The translations under genes were made by a program, and so were the position numbers. Shown piece by piece: positions 1-7,321 of a stretch of 64,000 nucleotides of DNA; the stretch's first letter is position 1; each line of letters begins with the position of its first letter. The DNA lies in contig NZ_QKVL01000023.1 of the NCBI RefSeq assembly GCF_003231275.1, positions 36,284 through 100,283 of the forward strand. Reading direction: 5' to 3'. The notes under the pieces are model-generated. The model was not told the DNA's origin. It did no database searches and saw only the letters and a program-made list of their open reading frames with translations. This stretch comes from Pseudomonas huaxiensis. Lineage in GTDB: Bacteria; Pseudomonadota; Gammaproteobacteria; Pseudomonadales; Pseudomonadaceae.

Positions 1-785
1 AATTTCTCCTCGCCCAGGCGCGCCAGCTCGGTGTTGACCCAATCGCGCAGTTCGATATTGCCCTTCTTCACCGCCGGCGCGATCGGCGCTTCTTCACCGA
101 GTTTTTCCGGCAGTACGCGGTAGCCCGGGTTCTGCTTGGACCAGCTGAACAGAATCAGGTTGTCCTGCGCGTAAGCATCGCCACGACCATTGGCCAGGGC
201 CTGCAGCGACTCGCTGTTTTTCTCGAACTTGAGCAGTTTCCAGTCCGGGTGGTTCTTGGTCAGCCAGATGTCGGCGGTGGTGCCGGTGGTGACGATGGTG
301 GTCTTGTCGGCCAGGTCATCGAGCTTCTGCACGGCACTGCCGTCCGCTACCAGCGCCTGCACGGCAACACGCAGGTTGGGGTTGGTGAATTCCACCGCCT
401 CCTTGCGCTCCGGGGTCACGGTCATGTTAGCCAGGATCAGGTCGACCTTGTCGCTCTGCAGGAACGGAATGCGGCTGGCCGGCTCGACGGCGACGAACTC
501 GACTTTGTTCTCATCACCCAGCAGCGACTTGGCAAACGCCCGGCCGATATCGGTATCGAAGCCAACATAACGCCCGCTTTCATCGACGAAGCCGAACGGC
601 GGTTTGTCGGTAAACACGCCGACGATCAGCTTGTCGCGGGCCTTGATGGTTTCCAGGTAGCTGGTGGTGGCCGGCGCAGGCGTGGCGGCGGCAGGTTTTG
701 GCGGCTCTTCGGCCTTGTTGCAGCCGGCCAGCAACGCCAGGCCGAGCAGTGACAGCAGCAGTTTCGAGGTTTTGGCAGTTTTCAT
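1..785 (-). CDS. Amino-acid ABC transporter substrate-binding lipoprotein (C-terminus outside window)
   Basis: This is a family 3 (polar amino acid) periplasmic solute-binding protein, cut off at its C-terminal end by the window start. The first residues form a lipoprotein signal peptide ending in the lipobox LALLAGC, and the mature protein opens with a Pro/Ala-rich linker. The body has typical family 3 stretches (KLIVGVFTDKPPFGF, GFDTDIGRAFAK). The ATG at 785 overlaps the TGA of the ATPase gene as ATGA, so the gene is translationally coupled as the last member of a permease-permease-ATPase-binding protein operon. The substrate is not readable. The operon is preceded by an element shared with another sulfur operon (2950-2997), so a sulfur-containing amino acid such as cystine is an inference. 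Confidence 0.88.
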   Translation of the reverse strand, partial: MKTAKTSKLLLSLLGLALLAGCNKAEEPPKPAAATPAPATTSYLETIKARDKLIVGVFTDKPPFGFVDESGRYVGFDTDIGRAFAKSLLGDENKVEFVAVEPASRIPFLQSDKVDLILANMTVTPERKEAVEFTNPNLRVAVQALVADGSAVQKLDDLADKTTIVTTGTTADIWLTKNHPDWKLLKFEKNSESLQALANGRGDAYAQDNLILFSWSKQNPGYRVLPEKLGEEAPIAPAVKKGNIELRDWVNTELARLGEEK

Positions 786-1555
786 GACAGTTCCTTTTGA
801 GGTCTCTCTGGCAGGCTTTCTACGAAGGAAAATTTCTCCAGGAACTGCTGCGCGCGTGCGGTCCGCGGGTTCGTAAAGAAGCTCTCGGGTGGACTCTGTT
901 CAAGGATCCTGCCGGCCTCCATGAACACGATTCGGTCGGCCACCGCGCGGGCGAAGGCCATTTCGTGGGTAACGATAAGCAGGGTCATGCCGTCGCGGGC
1001 CAGGCCCTGGATCACCTGCAGCACTTCCTTGACCATTTCCGGGTCGAGGGCCGCGGTGACTTCGTCGAACAGCATTACCCGTGGGTTCATGCACAGCGAA
1101 CGGACGATGGCGATGCGTTGCTGCTGGCCACCGGAAAGCTGGCGCGGGTAGGCATCGCGCTTGTCCAGCAGGCCGACCCGCGCCAGCAGCGCCTCGGCCT
1201 GGGCCAGGGTTTCGTGGCGCTCGCGCTTCTGCACCTTGAGCGGGCCCAGCAGCAGGTTTTCGATCACGCTCATGTGACCGAACAGGTGATAGCTCTGGAA
1301 CACCATGCCGACCTGCTGGCGGATTTCGCGCCAGTCGGTCTTCGGGCTCAGCAGCTCGCGGCCTTCAAGCCGCAAGCTGCCGCTGTGGGCGCTTTCCAGA
1401 CCGTTCAGGCAGCGCAGCAAGGTGCTCTTGCCGCAACCGCTGGGGCCAAGAATGACCACCACTTCGCCCGTCTCCACCGACAGGTCCACGTCCTTGAGCA
1501 CCTGCTGCTCGCCGAAAAATTTGTTGAAGCCCTGAAACTCGATCAATGCGCTCAT
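782..1555 (-). CDS. Amino-acid ABC transporter ATP-binding protein
   Basis: This 257-residue ABC ATPase energises the importer formed by the two permeases upstream and the lipoprotein downstream. It shows Walker A (GPSGCGKST, about residues 37-45), the ABC signature LSGGQQQR and Walker B ending in LFDEV, followed by a switch-region TH. Length and pattern match the GlnQ/HisP (polar amino acid) family. Its start codon overlaps the stop of the upstream permease by 4 nt and its stop overlaps the binding-protein start, so the whole operon is tightly coupled. Substrate specificity cannot be judged from the ATPase. Confidence 0.93.
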   Translation of the reverse strand: MSALIEFQGFNKFFGEQQVLKDVDLSVETGEVVVILGPSGCGKSTLLRCLNGLESAHSGSLRLEGRELLSPKTDWREIRQQVGMVFQSYHLFGHMSVIENLLLGPLKVQKRERHETLAQAEALLARVGLLDKRDAYPRQLSGGQQQRIAIVRSLCMNPRVMLFDEVTAALDPEMVKEVLQVIQGLARDGMTLLIVTHEMAFARAVADRIVFMEAGRILEQSPPESFFTNPRTARAQQFLEKFSFVESLPERPQKELS

Positions 1556-2211
1556 GCGTGTGTCCAGCGTCGTTCCAGGGCCCTGGAGGCCGCCGAAAGC
1601 GGGTAGCAGATGAAGAAGAAAAACAGGAACAGCGCGCCGTAGATCAGTACCGATTCATAGGTGCGCTCGATGATCTGCTGGCCGACCTTGATCACATCCA
1701 CCACACCGATCAGCACTGCCAGCGAGCTGGTCTTGATGATCCGCGTGTAGATGTTGATGGTCGGCGGAGTCATGCGCTTCAGCGCCTGGGGCAGCAGCAC
1801 GTAACCGTACAACTGCCAGCCGGACAGGCCGATCGACAGCCCCGCCTCGCGCTGGCCACGGGGCAGCGACAGCAGCGCGCCGCGCACCACTTCACCGACC
1901 TCGCTGGCGCCCCACAGCGCCAGCACCAGCACCGCGCACCAGAAGCTCGGCAGGCTGATGCCGAGGAAGATCGGCAGCCCGAAGAACAACAGGTACAACC
2001 AGACCAGCACCGGAATGGCGCGAAACAGCTCCAGGTAAATACGCAGCAGCACGTTCACACTGCGCTTGCCGAGCGTCGCCAGCACGCCGTAAAGCACACC
2101 GCCCAGCGTCGCGAAAACAATTCCCAACGCCGAAATTGACAGGGTTTGCGCGGCGCCCTTGCCCAGTTGCGGCAAAGACACCAGCAACAGCTCAAGACCC
2201 GAACTGGCCAT
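1552..2211 (-). CDS. Amino-acid ABC transporter permease (HisM/GlnP type)
   Basis: This 219-residue inner-membrane permease has several hydrophobic spans and the cytoplasmic EAA loop typical of polar amino-acid permeases (GASEVGEVVRGALLS and GLSGWQLYGYVLLPQALK), which contacts the ATPase. Its first 20 nt overlap the end of the other permease gene, and its stop overlaps the ATPase start by 4 nt. It is expected to form a heterodimer with the product of 2192-2857. The C-terminal segment is rich in Phe and ends in a short basic tail. Confidence 0.92.
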   Translation of the reverse strand: MASSGLELLLVSLPQLGKGAAQTLSISALGIVFATLGGVLYGVLATLGKRSVNVLLRIYLELFRAIPVLVWLYLLFFGLPIFLGISLPSFWCAVLVLALWGASEVGEVVRGALLSLPRGQREAGLSIGLSGWQLYGYVLLPQALKRMTPPTINIYTRIIKTSSLAVLIGVVDVIKVGQQIIERTYESVLIYGALFLFFFFICYPLSAASRALERRWTHA

Positions 2212-2857
2212 GTTGCAACCTCCTTTCCAGGCGGCTGAGCAGCAGCGACAGTGGCAGGAACAGCAGGACGCAAATCAGCGTCATCACCGCGAGCATTTCG
2301 TAGGTCTTGTAGTAGAGGGCGATGTAGCTCTTGGTGGTGTAGAGAATTTCCGGCACCGCCACCGCCGAGACCACGGTGGTTTCCTTGAGCAGGAAAATGA
2401 AATTGGCGAACAGCGACGGCAGGCTGAGGATGCCGGCCTGCGGCAGGATCACATGGCGCAGCAACTGGCCTTCGGAAAGGCCGATGGAGCGGCCCGATTC
2501 CAGTTGCGCCGCCGGCACCGCCTCGACCCCAGCGCGCAGCACCTCGGTGAGGTAGGCGCCGCCGAGGAAGGTCATGGTAATGATCGCCGCAGCGAAGCCG
2601 GAGATTTTTACACCGAGCGTCGGCAGGGCGAAGTAGACGAAGAACAACTGGATCAGCAGCGGCGTGTTGCGGGCCAGCTCGACGTAGAGCGAAACCAGGC
2701 GGTGCAGGACCGGCGTGCGGAACAGCAGGATCGCCGCATTGATCACCGCAACCACCAGCGAGGTGGCGATAGCGATCAGGCCAACCTGCAGGGTCACGCC
2801 GACGGCTTTGAGAAACGCCGGCAAAGTGCTGAGGATGAAAGGGATATCGAAGGTCAT
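2192..2857 (-). CDS. Amino-acid ABC transporter permease, first gene of operon
   Basis: This permease of about 221 residues is the first gene of the importer operon. I place the start at the ATG at 2857 (MTFDIPFIL), because the open frame further upstream encodes a polar, low-complexity leader unlike a permease. It has the EAA-type loop (GGAYLTEVLRAGVEAV, then GLSEGQLLRHVILPQA) and multiple membrane spans. The 48-bp element at 2950-2997 lies about 93 bp upstream and is the likely control region. Family: HisM/GlnP. Confidence 0.9.
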   Translation of the reverse strand: MTFDIPFILSTLPAFLKAVGVTLQVGLIAIATSLVVAVINAAILLFRTPVLHRLVSLYVELARNTPLLIQLFFVYFALPTLGVKISGFAAAIITMTFLGGAYLTEVLRAGVEAVPAAQLESGRSIGLSEGQLLRHVILPQAGILSLPSLFANFIFLLKETTVVSAVAVPEILYTTKSYIALYYKTYEMLAVMTLICVLLFLPLSLLLSRLERRLQHGQFGS

Positions 2858-2949
2858 GAACGCGGGGTCTTTTCCGAACCGGCCCGAGGGTAGACGGGCG
2901 GATGCTGACGACAAGTGCGAGGCGGGTAAGCCTCATTGGGAAAAGACTC

Positions 2950-2997
2950 TAAAGGTATAAAAATAATTATTTAAATACTTTTATCGAATATGAATAT
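2950..2997 (-). promoter_or_regulatory. Putative sulfur-regulon operator/promoter element, copy A
   Basis: This is a 48-bp AT-rich block matching the block at 51839-51886 at 41 of 48 positions without gaps, in the same orientation relative to the downstream operon. The shared core includes ATTATTTAAATAC and a second conserved half, GAATA-T/A-GAATAT. On the minus strand the block ends in TATACCTTTA, which could include a -10 box, so the element would cover roughly -10 to -55. It sits in an otherwise GC-rich genome. Binding by CysB is inferred from the sulfur-related genes next to the copies, not seen directly. Confidence 0.6.
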
Positions 2998-3090
2998 CAC
3001 TGAAATCGCTGGGATGCTGAAACGGCGACCATCCTGTACGCCCTGGTCGAGAAGTATTTTCCTTCCGAATGAGCGTTTTCGCCGGCAATG

Positions 3091-3150
3091 AAAAAACCGC
3101 CGTTGGGGTAATGCCTGACTGACAGGCATTACGCCGCAACGGCGGTTTTT
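3091..3150 (-). terminator. Strong intrinsic terminator downstream of metQ
   Basis: A nearly perfect inverted repeat, AAAAACCGCCGTTG...CAACGGCGGTTTTT, encloses an inner GTAATGCCTG/CAGGCATTAC stem, with a run of T on the minus strand. It lies about 35 bp beyond the metQ stop. A-run and T-run on both sides would also let it act for convergent transcription. Confidence 0.9.
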
Positions 3151-3185
3151 ACGATTCAGCTTCGGTTTCTTGGCGCCTCAGTACA

Positions 3186-3971
3186 TCAGAACGCCGGCAG
3201 TACCGCGCCGCTGTACTTCTTCTCGATGAAGGTTTTCACCTCAGGCGAAGTCAGGGCCTTGGCCAGTTTCTGGATGGCGTCGCTGTCCTTGTTGTCCGGA
3301 CGGGCCACCAGGAAGTTCACGTAAGGCGAGTCGCTGCCTTCGATCACCAGCGCGTCTTTCGCCGGGTTCAGACCGGCTTCCAGCGCGTAGTTGGTGTTGA
3401 TCAGGTCCAGGTCCACCTGGTCCAGCACACGCGGCAGCATGGCGGATTCCAGTTCGCGGAATTTCAGTTTTTTCGGGTTCTCGGCGATGTCTTTCGGGGT
3501 CGCCAGGGCGTTCTTCGGATCCTTCAGGGTGATCAGGCCAGCCTTCTGCAACAGCAGCAGGGCGCGACCACTGTTGCTGCCCTCGTTCGGGATAGCCACG
3601 GTAGCGCCTTCCTTCAGCTCGCTCAGGCTCTTGACCTTCTTCGAGTAGCCACCGAACGGCTCGACGTGAACGCCGATCACGGTCACCAGGTTGGTGCCCT
3701 TACCTTCATTGAAGTTCTTCAGGTACGGCAGGGTCTGGAAGTAGTTGGCGTCCAGACGCTTCTGGTCAACCTGCACGTTGGGCTGCACGTAGTCGGTGAA
3801 GACTTTGATCTCCAGGTCCACACCTTCCTTGGCCAGGGTCGGCTTGATCAGTTCGAGGATCTCAGCGTGCGGAACCGGAGTCGCGGCGACCACCAGCTTT
3901 TCGCCGGCGTGGGCAAAACCGGCAACCGACAGCGCGGCGGCCAAGGCAGTCATCAACAACGTCTTTTTCAT
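3186..3971 (-). CDS. metQ: MetQ/NlpA-family methionine-type substrate-binding protein
   Basis: This 261-residue periplasmic binding protein of the NlpA/MetQ family is the typical binding component for D/L-methionine import. The N-terminus is a signal peptide (MKKTLLMTALAAALSVAGFAHA). It has no lipobox Cys, so the product is probably a soluble periplasmic protein. Family stretches include VAATPVPHAEILE, ANYFQTLPYL and PNEGSNSGRALLLLQ. No metN or metI lies next to it, so it must work with a permease/ATPase encoded elsewhere. It lies downstream of the sigma-54 activator-like gene but 175 bp away, so it may have its own promoter. It is followed by a strong terminator. Confidence 0.9.
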   Translation of the reverse strand: MKKTLLMTALAAALSVAGFAHAGEKLVVAATPVPHAEILELIKPTLAKEGVDLEIKVFTDYVQPNVQVDQKRLDANYFQTLPYLKNFNEGKGTNLVTVIGVHVEPFGGYSKKVKSLSELKEGATVAIPNEGSNSGRALLLLQKAGLITLKDPKNALATPKDIAENPKKLKFRELESAMLPRVLDQVDLDLINTNYALEAGLNPAKDALVIEGSDSPYVNFLVARPDNKDSDAIQKLAKALTSPEVKTFIEKKYSGAVLPAF

Positions 3972-4146
3972 GTGCAGTCCTTATTGGTATCCGCGCCTCG
4001 TGGGCCTCGGTAAGTGTTGGTTGGCCGGGCCCGTATTGCCCGGCGTGAGGCGGACAATACCGAGATTTTTTATTCCGTAACAATATCTTTTGCTTAGCTG
4101 GTTATGCCTTTTTGTTCGCACCCCTTTATGCAGGATGCGCAACGCT

Positions 4147-5088
4147 CTAGCCTGCGGCTTGCGTGAGGCGCAACAGCGTCTTCTCCAGCAGACTCTGCAA
4201 CGCACGACGCTCCGCAGCGTCGCCCTGTTTGCTGATGTGCTCCAGCCGTTCGGCCAGCGCCGAAAGGGGCGTCGGCAGATTCAGGTGCTCCGGCAGGATC
4301 TCGTCACCGCTGCCCAGCAACAGGGCGAAGTGAATGACGTTCTCCAGCTCGCGGGTATTGCCCGGCCAGTCGTGCAGTTCCAATACCCGCTGCGCCGCCT
4401 CGCTCAGCAGCGGCACCGGCAGGTTCAGCCGCGGGCTGTAGATCCCGATGAAGTACTCGGCCAGCGGCAGGATGTCACCGACCCGCTCGCGCAAGGCCGG
4501 CAGTTCCAGGCGGCCTTCGTGCAGGTAATCGTACAAACGCGGATGGAAGCGCCCGGCCGCCACGGCCTGCGCCAGGTCGATGCTGGTGGCGGCGACCAGG
4601 CGCACGTCCACCGAATGAGCCTGCTGCGCGCCGACGCGGGTCACCTCGCGGTTCTCCAGTGCCGCCAACAGCTTGACCTGGATGGCTAGCGGCAGGTCGG
4701 CGATTTCATCGAGGTAGAGGGTTCCGCCGTTGGCCGAGCCAAACCAGCCGGCGCGGCTGCTGGCCGTGCCGCTGTGGGCCCCGGCGGCGTAGCCGAACAA
4801 CTCGGCATCGGCGTAGGTCGGGCTGATCGCCCCGCAGTTGACCGAGACGAACAGGCCGCCGCGATCACTGGCGCGGTGGATCTGCCGGGCCAGCAATTCC
4901 TTGCCGGTACCGGTTTCGCCGCGGATCAGCACGGGTAGCGCCAGCGGCGCGAGAATCTCCAGCTCCTCGCGCAACTGGCGCGAACGCGGATCGACGAACA
5001 CCAGCGCCTTGGCGCGGATGCTCAGCGGGCTCTTGTCGAGTTCGGGGAAGGTCAGCAGCGGCTGGCCGAAAGTGTCTTGTGCAGTCAT
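4147..5088 (-). CDS. Short sigma-54 activator-like AAA+ protein (SfnR-like) with altered GAFTGA motif
   Basis: The 313 residues consist almost entirely of a sigma-54 interaction AAA+ domain: Walker A GETGTGKE (residues 57-64), Walker B GGTLYLDE (about 121-128) and the arginine-bearing FHPRLYDYL segment. The GAFTGA loop that contacts sigma-54 reads GAHSGT (about 103-108). No N-terminal sensor domain is present, and no Fis-type helix-turn-helix is recognisable in the last 60 residues, which are instead helical and charged. Short activators of this kind (SfnR) control organosulfur use in Pseudomonas, and the surroundings here are sulfur-related. The gene follows the hydrolase gene by 69 bp, probably in one operon. 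Whether it can activate sigma-54 is uncertain. Confidence 0.8.
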   Translation of the reverse strand: MTAQDTFGQPLLTFPELDKSPLSIRAKALVFVDPRSRQLREELEILAPLALPVLIRGETGTGKELLARQIHRASDRGGLFVSVNCGAISPTYADAELFGYAAGAHSGTASSRAGWFGSANGGTLYLDEIADLPLAIQVKLLAALENREVTRVGAQQAHSVDVRLVAATSIDLAQAVAAGRFHPRLYDYLHEGRLELPALRERVGDILPLAEYFIGIYSPRLNLPVPLLSEAAQRVLELHDWPGNTRELENVIHFALLLGSGDEILPEHLNLPTPLSALAERLEHISKQGDAAERRALQSLLEKTLLRLTQAAG

Positions 5089-5157
5089 GGCAAAACTCCC
5101 GCCCGGGCACTCCTGGCCCGGGCGTTAAGCAGTAAAAAGAAAAAAGGTGCGGTGGAA

Positions 5158-5739
5158 TCAGGCGCGGCGAAGGGCGCCCTGTTCCAGACGGCTTTGCAGG
5201 CGGTACAGGTAGGCGAAACCCTGTTCCCAACGGCGATGCCCGGATTTGACGTTGATGTGTCCGGCGCCACCGAGTACGCCGGCTTCGGCGCCCCAGGCGC
5301 GGGCCAGTTGCATCGCCCGTGGGGCGCTGACGGCCGGGTCGTTGTCCGAGGTGACCACCTGGCTCGGGAACGGCAGTTGTTGCATGGGAATCGGTGCGAA
5401 GTTACGCAGGGCCGGCGCGCAGGCGGGGCGTTCGACATCTGCCGGCGCTACCAGCAGCGCCCCGCGTACCCGGCGCAGCAATGCCGGGCTGGCCTGGGCG
5501 GCCCAGTGAGAAACCGTGATGCAACCGAGGCTGTGAGCAATCAGAATCACCGGCGCGTCGTCGGCGGCAATCGCCTGCTCCAGCGCGGCGACCCAATCCT
5601 CGCGCTTCGGCGTCAGCCAGTCGGCCTGCTCGACACGGGCGCTATTGGGCAGCGTGCTGTGCCAATGGCTTTGCCAGTGCTCGTCTGGCGAACCTTGCCA
5701 GCCGGGAACAATCAGGTAACGGATCGACTCGTTGCGCAT
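5158..5739 (-). CDS. RBBP9/YdeN-family alpha/beta hydrolase
   Basis: This 193-residue serine hydrolase starts at ATG 5739. The catalytic triad is readable: nucleophile elbow AHSLGC, acid in SDNDP and a C-terminal His in GGAGHIN. The family (RBBP9/YdeN) contains small cytoplasmic serine hydrolases of mostly unknown substrate. A related small hydrolase is found near sulfur and TonB genes in other pseudomonads. It is the first gene upstream of the sigma-54 activator-like gene. A half-copy of the shared sulfur element lies 65 bp upstream at 5804-5834, suggesting sulfur-starvation expression of the pair. Confidence 0.88.
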   Translation of the reverse strand: MRNESIRYLIVPGWQGSPDEHWQSHWHSTLPNSARVEQADWLTPKREDWVAALEQAIAADDAPVILIAHSLGCITVSHWAAQASPALLRRVRGALLVAPADVERPACAPALRNFAPIPMQQLPFPSQVVTSDNDPAVSAPRAMQLARAWGAEAGVLGGAGHINVKSGHRRWEQGFAYLYRLQSRLEQGALRRA

Positions 5740-5803
5740 GGGGAATTGCCTCCTGCTGCGGTTGCGTGCATGCCGGCAAGTATTAGCGCTGGGGTTATAT
5801 CCG

Positions 5804-5834
5804 TAAAGGAATAAGAAGCTATTTGTTAATAACC
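5804..5834 (-). promoter_or_regulatory. Putative sulfur-regulon element, copy C (half match)
   Basis: The block starts TAAAGGAATAAGAA and continues CTATTTGTTAATAACC. The first part matches the start of the element at 51839 (TAAAGGCATAAGAA) at 13 of 14 positions, and TATTT then AATA follow with a small length change. The distal GAATA half is missing. It precedes the hydrolase/activator operon. Confidence 0.45.
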
Positions 5835-5872
5835 AAAAATAGATAGGGACCGCCGTACGGCCCCGGTTGCGT

Positions 5873-6175
5873 TTAGTCGGCAGCTTGCTGCCATTCGGCC
5901 TTTTCCATGCCATCGATCAGCGCATCTATCAGCGCCTTGGCGGCTTCCACGCCGTGCATCGCCAGCCAGACGAAGTTGGCTCGGCCGGCGTCTTGTCCGG
6001 TCGCTTCCTGGGCGGAGTAGTAGGCGCAGCGCAGGAACATTGAGGCGTGAACCAGGGTGCTGTGGGGGTCGATGCCGGCGTTGACGGAAAACAGCGGAGG
6101 GTGGTCGGCGGGGCATTCGCCGAAGTGGCGGGTGCAGGTGGGGGATAGGGGTGGGTCGGGGACTATTTTTTTCAT
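5873..6175 (-). CDS. DUF3077-type small protein
   Basis: This predicted small protein of about 100 residues starts at ATG 6175 (MKKIVPDPP). It resembles the DUF3077 family of small Pseudomonas proteins of unknown function, with the family-like phrase FLRCAYYSAQEATG. No signal peptide or membrane span is seen. It stands alone on the minus strand and is followed upstream by a 700-bp gene-free region full of inverted repeats, a setting I associate with this family. Function is unknown. Confidence 0.7.
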   Translation of the reverse strand: MKKIVPDPPLSPTCTRHFGECPADHPPLFSVNAGIDPHSTLVHASMFLRCAYYSAQEATGQDAGRANFVWLAMHGVEAAKALIDALIDGMEKAEWQQAAD

Positions 6176-6342
6176 CGGTTTGCTATTCCTGTTGGGCCGC
6201 CACCTCTCTGTTTCCACACAAAAGGGTGGCAGCTGTACGCGGGGTGGAAAACCGAGCGAATAGCGAACCCGGCAGGCCCGAAAGCCTCCCGCGCACAGCG
6301 GCCATAAAGCGGTCGCTACTCAAAAATGCTCGGGTTTCCACA

Positions 6343-6370
6343 CCCGGTCGCTGAATTTTCAGCGACCGGG
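6343..6370. repeat. Perfect 13-bp-stem hairpin
   Basis: CCCGGTCGCTGAA is followed after two bases by TTCAGCGACCGGG, giving a 13-bp perfect stem. No T-tract follows it, so it is not an ordinary terminator. Confidence 0.8.
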
Positions 6371-6545
6371 CAAGCCTAGAAGGTGTGGGTTTCCCGGGCA
6401 AGGAAGCTAGGACCGACAGACCGCGTAGGGTACGTCCTAGGATTTTTTGGTTCCACAAACTTTGTGTTTGCAGGTGTCTGGAATGGGCCTGTCTGGAGGC
6501 CGCGTCGGGGCCACCAGGCGCTAGCCGAAAGATCTTTATCGCTCT

Positions 6546-6802
6546 CAAGATCGAGCGCCGCCCGCGCGGCGCATCGCGAGCAAGCTCGCTCCTACAGAGG
6601 TTGCAACGTACCTATGTCTGTGAGGCCATGGCTGGCCGCCTTGTTTGTACGACGCGGTATCGAGTCGACCTCAACAGCCTCCCCGCGATCCATCGCCAAA
6701 CACCAAGGGCTGCCAGCCCAAGTCTCACAGGCCATGGCACGTTACAACTGTTGTAGGAGCGAGCTTGCTCGCGATGCGCCGCGCGGGCGGCGCTCGATCT
6801 TG
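6546..6802. repeat. Large palindromic REP/BIME-type element with perfect 51-bp arms
   Basis: The 51 bases at 6546-6596 are the exact reverse complement of 6752-6802. Each arm contains the REP phrase GGAGCGAGCTTGCTCGCGAT. Inside the perfect arms the symmetry continues imperfectly (GTTG-AACGT, then CTGTGAG and CTGGC), so the whole 257 bp is close to one palindrome centred near 6674. A single REP of the same class occurs at 51920-51943. Confidence 0.9.
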
Positions 6803-6858
6803 TGACCGCTGAAAATCTGTCGACTAACACCTGGCCGCCATTCCCCGACATCCCAAAC

Positions 6859-6893
6859 AAAAAAAGGCCAGCCCCTGCCACAGGACCGGCCTT
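6859..6893 (-). terminator. Intrinsic terminator of the tonB-exbB-exbD operon
   Basis: On the minus strand, AAGGCC pairs with GGCCTT around an inner CCTG/CAGG stem and is followed by a T-run. It lies 25 bp beyond the exbD stop. Confidence 0.8.
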
Positions 6894-6918
6894 CAAGTTT
6901 GCCTGAGTTGCGTGTTGC

Positions 6919-7320
6919 TCAGCGGGCGGTGATCACCGAAAGCTTGGTAATCCCCGCACGTTCAATGGAAGCCATGGCGCGGGCCACTTCTCCGTAATTC
7001 ACACCGTCATCAGCCTGCAGTTGCACCCTCACATCCGGGTCCTTGGCCTTGGCCGTCTGCAAGTTGATCTCCAGCAGATCCGGCTGGATTTCGTCCTTGT
7101 TGATGAACACCTTGCCTGCGCCGTCGATGCTCACCACCAGCGGGTCTTTCTGTTCCACCGGGGCCACGGCCTCGGTCTTGGGCAGGTTGATCGGAATCGC
7201 GTTGGTCAGCAGCGGCGCGGTCACGATGAACACCACCAGCAGTACCAGCATCACGTCCACCAACGGGGTGACGTTGATCTCACTCAGTACTTCATCACTG
7301 TCCTGGGTCGAAAAAGCCAT
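6919..7320 (-). CDS. exbD: ExbD, TonB-system proton channel subunit
   Basis: This 133-residue ExbD/TolR-family protein has a short cytoplasmic N-terminus, one membrane span containing the functional Asp (NVTPLVDVMLVLLVVFIVTAP) and a periplasmic domain. With ExbB it uses the proton gradient to energise TonB. It is the last gene of tonB-exbB-exbD, only 1 nt after exbB. The complex presumably powers the TonB-dependent receptor encoded just upstream at 9144-11495. Confidence 0.95.
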   Translation of the reverse strand: MAFSTQDSDEVLSEINVTPLVDVMLVLLVVFIVTAPLLTNAIPINLPKTEAVAPVEQKDPLVVSIDGAGKVFINKDEIQPDLLEINLQTAKAKDPDVRVQLQADDGVNYGEVARAMASIERAGITKLSVITAR

Positions 7321-7321
7321 C

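Larger units (their letters stand above)
6176..6858. other. Gene-free, repeat-rich intergenic region
   Basis: No convincing coding region is present in about 680 bp. It holds the hairpin at 6343-6370, a repeated phrase GTTTCCACAC near 6335 with its partner GTGTGGGTTTC near 6382, and the very large palindromic element at 6546-6802. The short open frames here encode low-complexity basic peptides without ribosome-binding sites. Confidence 0.75.

Noticed and set aside
3972..4146. SAM or other methionine riboswitch ahead of metQ
   Set aside because: The 175 bp are AT-rich but show no recognisable conserved riboswitch stems.
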